A stretch of 64,000 bases of DNA from an uncultured Parabacteroides sp. (GTDB lineage Bacteria > Bacteroidota > Bacteroidia > Bacteroidales > Tannerellaceae): NCBI GenBank assembly GCA_934725305.1, contig CAKVBA010000003.1:1-64000 (forward strand), read 5' to 3'. The notes under the pieces are model-generated. The model had not been told where the DNA came from and searched no databases. It saw only the letters and a program-made list of their open reading frames with translations. Numbering within the stretch: the first letter of the stretch is position 1; the number at the start of each line of letters is the position of its first letter. Shown piece after piece: positions 57,958-64,000 of the stretch. The translations under genes and the position numbers were made by a program.

Positions 57958-58061
57958 CTTCCGCCTGCGTTTCGACATAGCCCGCTATGCCTTCAACGCA
58001 GAGCCATTGCAATCTGCTCAAAACAAGTACCAACAAGAATTGTAATCTAATGACCGAATTG
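57958..58061. repeat. 104-bp dispersed repeat, copy A
   Basis: The segment from CTTCCGCCTGCGTTTCGACA to TGACCGAATTG recurs at 62953-63054 in the same orientation with about ten differences and a 2-bp gap. It includes the palindrome CATAGCCCGCTATG. It has no open frame of its own; a 97-residue antisense reading through it is not credible. Confidence 0.85.
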
Positions 58062-58149
58062 AGTTTAAAGGCATTCGTCCTTTTCTTGGTAACGTTTTTG
58101 GCGAAGTTATTGTAATTTTTCAGTGTTGCTATTGGCGGAAAACAGGAGA

Positions 58150-58460
58150 TGAATCCATCAAAAGTAATGGGTGATTCCGTTGGAATTGACAGGCAAATCT
58201 GTCTTGGTCTAAACAGCCTGTAAAACAATGTTATAGGCTATCTTTCAGGGGTCTATAGACTTCTTGGGATTAGTCTATAGACTTTTTCAAAAAAGGGTAG
58301 GGACTTTTCTGAAATTGGGTAGGCACTCCGTTCGGATTGGGTAGGCACTCCGTTGGAATTGGGTAGGCACCCAATTCCCGTCAATAAACGAATCCATTTT
58401 ACTTGGGTTAATAGCTTTCTGGCTTCTTGTTGGCTTATTGTGCTTTTTATAAATCCAAAT
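58150..58460. repeat. Multi-hairpin intergenic repeat, diverged copy 3
   Basis: It has the same order of elements as copy 2 (CCTGTAAAAC...GTTATAGGCT, two GTCTATAGAC boxes, GAAATTGGGTAGGCACTCCG, GGCTTATTGTG), but clearly diverged. It carries three tandem 22-bp units of the ATTGGGTAGGCACTCCG type (58314-58379). No gene is present between here and 58648 apart from a TATATTTG box at 58618-58625 that may belong to the next gene's promoter. Confidence 0.75.
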
Positions 58461-58647
58461 GAGAAGGCATTCCGTTCGGACGATGAGGTTATACATATAC
58501 ATATATATAGTATATAATAATACCGGAGTTGTGGGTAAATTCTATCCGGAAACCTCCTTTTTCCTGTTTAAGTTTAAGATAAAGAGAGAGATGCTTCGGA
58601 AATTCTGCTTTCTTGCGTATATTTGTGCTGGAATTCGTATTTGAACT

Positions 58648-60315
58648 ATGATTAAAGAAAACTTCATCAAAATCTACGAGGAGAGTTTCCGGGAAAACTG
58701 GAACTTGCCCGCATTGACTGATTACGGCAAAGGTACGACATTCACCTATGGTGAGATGGCTGAAGAGATAGCACGAATACACCTGATGTTCGAAGCCTGT
58801 CAGATACGTCGGGGCAATAAGATTGCCTTGATCGGAAAAGATAGTGCCCGTTGGTGTATTGTCTATATGGCAGCTGTGACCTACGGAGCTATAATCGTTC
58901 CCATTTTACAAGATTTCAATCCGAATGATGTGCATCACATCATCAACCACTCGGAGTCGGTTTTTCTGTTTGTCAGCGACCGCATCTGGGAAACGTTGGA
59001 AGAGGATAAGATAACAGAGGTGCGTGGAGTCTTCTCATTGTCTGATTTCCGTTGTTTGCACCAGCGTGATGGCGAAAACATTCAGAGACTGCTGAAGACA
59101 TTAGATGATAAGATGGCCGAACGCTATCCCAAGGGTTTCTTTAAAGAAGATATAGCCTATGCCGAATTGTCGAATGACAAAGTGGTGCTTTTGAACTATA
59201 CTTCCGGAACGACCGGATTCAGTAAAGGGGTTATGCTGACCGGTAACAACCTGGCCGGTAATGTCACCTATGGCCGCGAGTTGGGTGTGCTGTTCCGTGG
59301 CGACCGTGAGCTTTGCTTCTTGCCGTTGGCTCATGCCTATAGCTGTGCCTTCAACTTCCTGGTGCCTTTGGCCGTGGGTGCTCATGTCTATCTACTGGGC
59401 AAGCTGCCTTCGCCCAAGATCTTGTTGAAAGCCTTTGAAGAGGTGAAGCCCAACCTGATCTTGACCGTTCCGTTGATTCTGGAAAAGATCTATAAGAAGA
59501 TGATCGCTCCGCAACTGAACAGACGTTCCTTGCGCTTGGTACTGAACATTCCATTGCTGGATAGCCGTATCTATGCCAAGATTCGCAAGCGTTTGATTGA
59601 TGCGATGGGTGGACGTTTCCGTGAAGTGATTGTAGGTGGTGCCGCTATGAACCAAGAGGTGGCCGATTTTCTTTATAAGATTAAATTCCCCTTCACCATT
59701 GGTTATGGAATGACCGAGTGTGGTCCTTTGATCAGCTATGACCATAACGATGTATATGTATCGGGCTCTTGCGGACAGATTCTGAAAGGAATCATGCAGG
59801 TGCGTATCGACTCAGAAGATCCATATAATAAGGTAGGAGAGATTCAGGTGCATGGCGAGAATGTGATGAAGGGCTATTATAAGAATGAAGAGGCTACAGC
59901 CAATGTCTTTACAGACGACGGTTGGTTGAAGACCGGCGACCTGGGTACCATTGATGCCAATAACCGCATCTACATCCGTGGCCGTTGCAAGAGTATGATT
60001 TTAGGCCCGAACGGACAGAACATCTATCCGGAAGAGATAGAATCGAAGCTGAACAACTTGCCGTTTGTGATGGAGAGCGTGGTGATTGAACGAAACGGAA
60101 AACTGATAGGCTTGGTTTATCCCGATTATGACACCGTGGACAGTACGGGTATTTCGCATGACGATCTGCCGATTATTATGGAAGAAAACCGTGTAGAGCT
60201 GAATAAATTGTTGGCTCCTTATGAATCTGTCTCGCAATTGCAGCTTTATCCGACAGAGTTTGAAAAAACTCCGAAACGAAGCATCAAGCGCTATTTATAC
60301 GAGAATTATTCGTAA
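58648..60315 (+). CDS. Long-chain acyl-CoA synthetase-like AMP-binding enzyme
   Basis: The 555-residue ANL-superfamily enzyme activates a carboxylic acid as acyl-AMP and then transfers it, normally to CoA. The P-loop is LLNYTSGTTGFSKGVML (near 183-199), followed by GYGMTECGP (near 351) and GWLKTGDLG (near 425), with the C-terminal KSMILGPNGQNIYPEEIE hinge region. The KTPKRSIKRYL end carries the conserved catalytic Lys. The chain length it prefers is not readable. It is monocistronic. Confidence 0.9.
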   Translation: MIKENFIKIYEESFRENWNLPALTDYGKGTTFTYGEMAEEIARIHLMFEACQIRRGNKIALIGKDSARWCIVYMAAVTYGAIIVPILQDFNPNDVHHIINHSESVFLFVSDRIWETLEEDKITEVRGVFSLSDFRCLHQRDGENIQRLLKTLDDKMAERYPKGFFKEDIAYAELSNDKVVLLNYTSGTTGFSKGVMLTGNNLAGNVTYGRELGVLFRGDRELCFLPLAHAYSCAFNFLVPLAVGAHVYLLGKLPSPKILLKAFEEVKPNLILTVPLILEKIYKKMIAPQLNRRSLRLVLNIPLLDSRIYAKIRKRLIDAMGGRFREVIVGGAAMNQEVADFLYKIKFPFTIGYGMTECGPLISYDHNDVYVSGSCGQILKGIMQVRIDSEDPYNKVGEIQVHGENVMKGYYKNEEATANVFTDDGWLKTGDLGTIDANNRIYIRGRCKSMILGPNGQNIYPEEIESKLNNLPFVMESVVIERNGKLIGLVYPDYDTVDSTGISHDDLPIIMEENRVELNKLLAPYESVSQLQLYPTEFEKTPKRSIKRYLYENYS

Positions 60316-60410
60316 TGCCTTGATGTATAGATGGTTTTCCGTAAAATAAAAACAGACGGTAAACAATCTTTTTTGTAAGCAAGAAAAAAATTAAAAAAAA
60401 CATGTGTATG

Positions 60411-60443
60411 TTGTGCAACATGTTTAATTAATATATACATTTG
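60411..60443 (+). promoter_or_regulatory. Promoter of the small acidic lipoprotein gene
   Basis: TTG (60411-60413), 22 nt, then TACATTTG (60436-60443), followed by GCACC. The spacing is slightly long. The 5' leader is about 45 nt. Confidence 0.55.
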
Positions 60444-60494
60444 CACCGTTTTCAAGCGAGACAAAAATAAGGTTGTTTTAAAAATTAAAGGAAA

Positions 60495-60704
60495 ATGAAA
60501 AAATTAGTTGCATTTGTAGCTGTATTGGCAGCTGTATCATTTACATCATGTGGCAGCAAATCTGCAGAATCAACAGAACAGGCAGTAGAAACACCGGCAG
60601 TAGAAGAGGCTGCTCCTGCTGCTGAGATTGAAGCTGCTGATTCTACAGCAACAGAGGTAGCTCCTGCAGACTCAGCTGCTGTTGAAGCAGTTCCGGCTGA
60701 ATAA
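60495..60704 (+). CDS. Small acidic Ala/Glu-rich lipoprotein
   Basis: The 69-residue protein has a lipoprotein signal (lipobox TSC, Cys19). A 50-residue low-complexity mature part follows, made of Ala, Glu, Pro, Thr and Ser (for example PAVEEAAPAAEIEAADS). It is very acidic and has no aromatic residues after the signal. It has its own promoter and terminator, so it is probably expressed as a short, possibly abundant transcript. Function is unknown; a spacer-like or surface-coat role is only inference. Confidence 0.8.
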   Translation: MKKLVAFVAVLAAVSFTSCGSKSAESTEQAVETPAVEEAAPAAEIEAADSTATEVAPADSAAVEAVPAE

Positions 60705-60729
60705 TATTCAGCCTTGGTTGAGTAAGGAC

Positions 60730-60762
60730 AGTCTGTATGCGTTTCACATACAGACTTTTTTT
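60730..60762 (+). terminator. Terminator of the small lipoprotein gene
   Basis: AGTCTGTATG pairs with CATACAGACT around a 7-nt loop, followed by TTTTTT. Confidence 0.9.
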
Positions 60763-60798
60763 GTATAAAAACATGCTAATAAATAAAAACAACGTTGT

Positions 60799-62859
60799 AT
60801 GAAAAGACTGTTTATTTGTTCACTTTGCGCGTTGGCAAGTACAGCCTCTTATTCCTATGCTCAGACGGCTGTTGACACAATGCTATTTATCCAGAATGTA
60901 GAGGTGTCGGGCAAGCGATTTGCCGGTCTGTCCGGAGGCGAATGGAAACGTTTGCAAGTAGAAAGTAACCTGAGTGCGATGACCGGAACGGCCGCTGAGG
61001 CTTTTCGTCAGATGCCCTCTGTGATTACGGATATTGAAGGCGGAATCACTTTCCGCGGATCATCCAAGGCCGCCCTGTTGTTGAACGGTGTGCCTTATGG
61101 CTTGTTGGAAGAGTATAGCGGTGATATGCTGATTCAGCTTCCGGCTCTTTTCTTTGACCGCATTTCGGCAACCTCTTATCCCTCTATTACCCGAGTGCCT
61201 GATGGAGATGCAGGTCTGTTGAACCTGACTTCTACGGTGCAGACAGCCGAAGATTCTCCTTTGTCGGTGACGTTGGGTGCCGGATTGCAGGAGCGTTATA
61301 ATGCCGGTGCGGTGGTGAATCTGCATCCGGGACGTTTCCACATCATTGGTAAATATAACTATCGTCGTGAGTATCGTGAACGTTCATTCCGTAAGTCAAC
61401 AACGACTCCGATGAACCGTACGGAGATGAACAACAATGCCAGTGCCCGTCCGGATGTGCATTTGGCCGATTTGCGTTTGGGCTATGATGTAACGGATCAT
61501 GATTTGGTTACGGTCTATGGTTTGTACTCATTGATGGATTATGACCGTTATGGACGTATCAACAATAGAGTATTCAATCCACAGGGCGAACAGAAGAAAT
61601 ATGTAATCCGTAACCGTTACAACGATCAGCGTCAGGAGGCTTATGCCGTTGAGACTTCTTGGCAGCATACGTTTACTCGTCCGGGCGAGTTGTTGGATGT
61701 CCGTTTTAACTACAACAACTTTGCGTATGACGAAAACAATGACTTCAAGAACGAGAATCCCAAAACCGGAGCAATTGTGGCTGAAGACAATCTGATGATT
61801 AACCGCGAAAAGCACAACTATTTCTGGTCAGTCGGTTATCAGAGTGCCGTGGTTAATAACTGGTCTTTTAAGGCGGGTTATATCGGTCGTCTGAAGGATG
61901 AGTCATATCTTACGGATGCGAATAACAAGACGGACAAGGGCTGGGTTTCCAATCCGAATAAGACATACGGCTATGATTTTCAGCGTAGTCTGAATCTGTT
62001 TTATGCTTCGGCACAGAAACAGTGGAACGACTTCACGGTTGAGGCAGGCGTGCAGGGAGAACTTAGCCATCAGAAGGTGGAAGAGGTGAAGGAAAACAAT
62101 TTCCGTCTCTATCCGCGTGTACGTTTCGACTATGACTTGCATCAGGGATCACACGTGGCTTTGAGCTATCACCAGCGCACAGTCCGTCCGCAGGGTGCAT
62201 TTTTGAGTCCGTATGTTGATTATAGTGATGCCACCCATTTGGTTGAGGGCAATCCGTCGTTGAAGGATGAATTCGTTCATGTGGCCGAATTGAACTATCA
62301 GTTAGACTTGCCTTCGTTCCGTTTCTCTACCGGTCTTTTCTATCGTAACCGTCAGGATCGTATGATGGAAGTGGCCTATCAAAAAGAGGAGAATACCTTC
62401 TGGAAGAAGGAGAATGTGGGCGACAGCCAGACATTCGGTTGGGATATGTCTGCCGGCTGGAGTCCGTTGCGTTTCCTTTCTGTAGGTGTTTCCGGAGAGA
62501 TTTATCGGGATGAAATAGATGGCCGTACAGTCGGTTATGATGAAAAGAAATCAATGGTTTGTGGCGATGTGAAGGGAAATGTGAATATTCATCTGACTCC
62601 GACCACTGAATTGCAGATGGACGCTTTCTACATTTCAGACCAGCTGACACCGCAGGGTAAGATCAAAGATCATTATAGCGTGAATGTGGGCGTTTCACAG
62701 TATTTCATGAATCGTAAGTTGCGTGCCAACCTGAGTGTGAACAATCTGTTCGACAGTTTAGGGGAAACAACGATTATTGATACAGAGAAGCTACAGATGA
62801 CTCAGGTGCGCGACCGTGATGCCCGTGTGGCTTGGTTGACGCTTACTTATTCGTTGTAG
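60799..62859 (+). CDS. TonB-dependent outer-membrane receptor (non-SusC type)
   Basis: The 686-residue protein has a signal peptide ending near TASYSYAQ (about residue 22). A plug domain follows (VEVSGKRF, FRGSSKAALLLNGVPYGLLEEYS near 91-113), then a barrel to the end, with SVNNLFDSLGE near the C-terminus typical of the family. It lacks the N-terminal carboxypeptidase-like domain of SusC proteins and has no SusD partner. This suggests a metal-complex or vitamin receptor, but the substrate is not deducible. There is no riboswitch or Fur-like site in the 95-bp upstream gap. Confidence 0.88.
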   Translation: MKRLFICSLCALASTASYSYAQTAVDTMLFIQNVEVSGKRFAGLSGGEWKRLQVESNLSAMTGTAAEAFRQMPSVITDIEGGITFRGSSKAALLLNGVPYGLLEEYSGDMLIQLPALFFDRISATSYPSITRVPDGDAGLLNLTSTVQTAEDSPLSVTLGAGLQERYNAGAVVNLHPGRFHIIGKYNYRREYRERSFRKSTTTPMNRTEMNNNASARPDVHLADLRLGYDVTDHDLVTVYGLYSLMDYDRYGRINNRVFNPQGEQKKYVIRNRYNDQRQEAYAVETSWQHTFTRPGELLDVRFNYNNFAYDENNDFKNENPKTGAIVAEDNLMINREKHNYFWSVGYQSAVVNNWSFKAGYIGRLKDESYLTDANNKTDKGWVSNPNKTYGYDFQRSLNLFYASAQKQWNDFTVEAGVQGELSHQKVEEVKENNFRLYPRVRFDYDLHQGSHVALSYHQRTVRPQGAFLSPYVDYSDATHLVEGNPSLKDEFVHVAELNYQLDLPSFRFSTGLFYRNRQDRMMEVAYQKEENTFWKKENVGDSQTFGWDMSAGWSPLRFLSVGVSGEIYRDEIDGRTVGYDEKKSMVCGDVKGNVNIHLTPTTELQMDAFYISDQLTPQGKIKDHYSVNVGVSQYFMNRKLRANLSVNNLFDSLGETTIIDTEKLQMTQVRDRDARVAWLTLTYSL

Positions 62860-62893
62860 CGAGAGACGTGTAAGAATATATCATGATACTAAG

Positions 62894-62937
62894 AAGGGGC
62901 TGTGTCGGATCAATCATTCTGACACAGCCCCTTGTTT
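62894..62937. terminator. Bidirectional terminator after the TonB receptor gene
   Basis: AAGGGGCTGTGTC pairs with GACACAGCCCCTT around a 14-nt loop, followed by TTGTTTT, between convergent genes. Confidence 0.85.
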
Positions 62938-62952
62938 TAGTGTAAGATGTTA

Positions 62953-63054
62953 CTTCCGTCTGCGCTTCGACATAGCCCGCTATGCCTTTAACGTAGCCAT
63001 TGCAATCTGCTCAAAACAAGTACTAACAAGAATCGTAATCTAATGACCGAATTG
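62953..63054. repeat. 104-bp dispersed repeat, copy B
   Basis: Same sequence family and orientation as 57958-58061 (102 bp here). It ends four bases before the marC stop codon and forms the intergenic space between the terminator and marC. Confidence 0.85.
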
Positions 63055-63057
63055 GGA

Positions 63058-63705
63058 TTAATGAGATATAGCCTCCTGAATGATATTGGTCAAAATAGGC
63101 TTCAGACCACTGGCGAAGCTCTCAACCGCAATCACCATTACAATCAGACCCATGAGTCGCATCATTACGTTGTTTCCTGTTTCCCCTAACAAGTTGACCA
63201 AACGGGTTGAGGCACGCAAGATGAAAAATGCAATCAGATAGACAAAAGCAATCATACCAATTAATACGCCCTTGCTGGCATAAGTGGTAGCATCGTCCAT
63301 CAACATGAAGGCATTGGCGATAGCGCCGGGTCCACAAAGCATCGGAATAGCCAATGGTGTGATGCTGATATCGTTGGCATAGGTTTTCACCTCTTCGTCT
63401 TTCAGTTTCGCATTGGAATAACGTGCCTGAAGCATATCAAAACCAATTTTGAAGATGATAAATCCACCGGCAATTCTGAATCCATTGGTAGAGATACCAA
63501 AGAACTTAAACAGGAATTGTCCTGAGATGGTGAAAGCCAATAGCGTCAGGAAGGCAGCAATTGTGGCTCGTTTAACGATCGCTTTTCGTTCATTGTTGGT
63601 CAAACCTTGTGTCATCGTCAAGAAGACCGGCATTGTACCTAACGGGTTTGTCAATGTAAAGAACGAAGTGAAGCATAATAATGCATAAGGTAAAAGTGTG
63701 TCCAT
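63058..63705 (-). CDS. MarC-family integral membrane protein
   Basis: The 215-residue protein has six hydrophobic helices and the MarC/UPF0056 motifs FTLTNPLGTMPVFL near 15-28, FKIGFDMLQA and PLAIPMLCGPGAI near 113-125. The family is of unknown transport function; its historical link with multiple antibiotic resistance is not supported. It starts 13 bp after the PNGase-like gene end, so they may be co-transcribed. Confidence 0.92.
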   Translation of the reverse strand: MDTLLPYALLCFTSFFTLTNPLGTMPVFLTMTQGLTNNERKAIVKRATIAAFLTLLAFTISGQFLFKFFGISTNGFRIAGGFIIFKIGFDMLQARYSNAKLKDEEVKTYANDISITPLAIPMLCGPGAIANAFMLMDDATTYASKGVLIGMIAFVYLIAFFILRASTRLVNLLGETGNNVMMRLMGLIVMVIAVESFASGLKPILTNIIQEAISH

Positions 63706-63718
63706 TTTATATAAGTTT

Positions 63719-64000
63719 TTATTCGTCCCAAATTAAATAGGCTGAAACCAGCCAGTGATTAAGATCGTTATCTTTGATTTCCTGCGCTTCAGGAATGCTG
63801 ACCGTGAAGGTGTGTTCTCCCGGTTGGATGTTATTTAATTCCACCTCTTCCGGCATAACATCTGATCCCGGACACCAATTTGAGCGTGACAAGTCCGATG
63901 AGGCCAACGGCTCTTCGATCATCTTTTGTGCATATCCCTTTTCTGAGATATAGGCCGCCAAACGCTTCTGTAGCCAGATGCCGGTAGCCGGATTGAAGCG
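63719..64000 (-). CDS. C-terminal part of a probable PNGase F-like protein (partial)
   Basis: The frame is open to the window edge; the visible part is the last 93 residues, beginning [13 protein letters not shown] and ending SAYLIWDE. The [22 protein letters not shown] and VSAYLIW segments resemble the C-terminal beta-domain of peptide-N-glycosidase F and related proteins, which release N-glycans from glycoproteins. The catalytic residues would lie upstream, outside the window, so the identification is tentative. Confidence 0.55.
   Translation of the reverse strand, partial: RFNPATGIWLQKRLAAYISEKGYAQKMIEEPLASSDLSRSNWCPGSDVMPEEVELNNIQPGEHTFTVSIPEAQEIKDNDLNHWLVSAYLIWDE

Noticed and set aside
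57935..58228. A 97-residue reading frame on the minus strand
   Set aside because: It reads through the dispersed 104-bp repeat and has no start context, domain or conserved composition.
58287..58502. A 71-residue reading frame on the minus strand
   Set aside because: It is a translation of the tandem 22-bp repeat units (repeating PTQF..PIRTECLP), not a gene.
60705..60798. Cobalamin or other riboswitch before the TonB receptor
   Set aside because: The gap is only 94 bp and is mostly occupied by the preceding gene's terminator.

Overview
This window is a piece of a Bacteroidales chromosome, most likely Parabacteroides or a close relative (the order is well supported, the genus is inference). 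The evidence is a SusC/SusD pair with a DUF1735-type lipoprotein, OstA-like and RRM (Rbp-type) proteins, almost no Shine-Dalgarno sequences, Bacteroidetes sigma-factor promoters of the form TTG-N19..23-TAnnTTTG, and a fused str-S10-spc-alpha ribosomal cluster without tuf.

Layout. 1-854: repeat-rich intergenic DNA. 855-5281 (+): ftsX, a DUF3098 protein, uppP, truB, queA, folK and a small basic protein. 5437-13095 (-): one tight operon of three parvulin/SurA-type periplasmic folding proteins, an OstA/LptA-like protein, a small membrane protein and mutL. 13219-20624 (-): guaB; clpP-clpX-recQ; tig. 20975-24911: an RRM protein and a CPBP protease (+), lptB (-), and an MlaE/MlaF-like lipid ABC pair (+). 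24981-25538: a second copy of the window-start repeat, inverted. 25711-28291 (+): a frameshifted TPR-membrane-HTH regulator and a lipoprotein. 28392-29678 (-): metK, behind a leader that reads like a SAM-II riboswitch. 30173-48138 (+): rpsL to rplQ, 33 genes including secY, map, infA and rpoA. 48400-51650 (-): a glycosyltransferase, a lipid A-type acyltransferase and mtaB. 51860-57215 (-): DUF1735 lipoprotein, SusD and SusC. 57216-58647: 1.4 kb of noncoding DNA with two divergent promoters, a candidate small RNA and three repeat families. 58648-62859 (+): acyl-CoA ligase, small acidic lipoprotein, TonB-dependent receptor. 63058-64000 (-): marC and the 3' end of a probable PNGase F-like gene.

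Most coding content is housekeeping: translation, envelope biogenesis (UppP, OstA, LptB, PPIases, Mla, LpxL-type acyltransferase) and proteostasis (Tig, ClpXP). The less ordinary material is between genes. (i) Phased arrays of an 11-bp unit, consensus YRTTNNAAYGG, occur in at least six intergenic places, three of them between convergent genes. (ii) A multi-hairpin repeat of about 0.52 kb occurs twice in inverted orientation and once as a diverged copy, and carries a 22-bp unit in 1, 2 or 3 tandem copies. (iii) A repeat of about 104 bp occurs twice in direct orientation 5 kb apart. (iv) There is a candidate sRNA divergent from susC. (v) There are RNA leaders upstream of metK and rpsD. (vi) The clpP promoter lies inside the loop of the preceding tig terminator. 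No rRNA, tRNA, CRISPR array, transposase, integrase or phage gene was seen. Start codons were moved inward wherever an upstream in-frame extension was not supported by the family.
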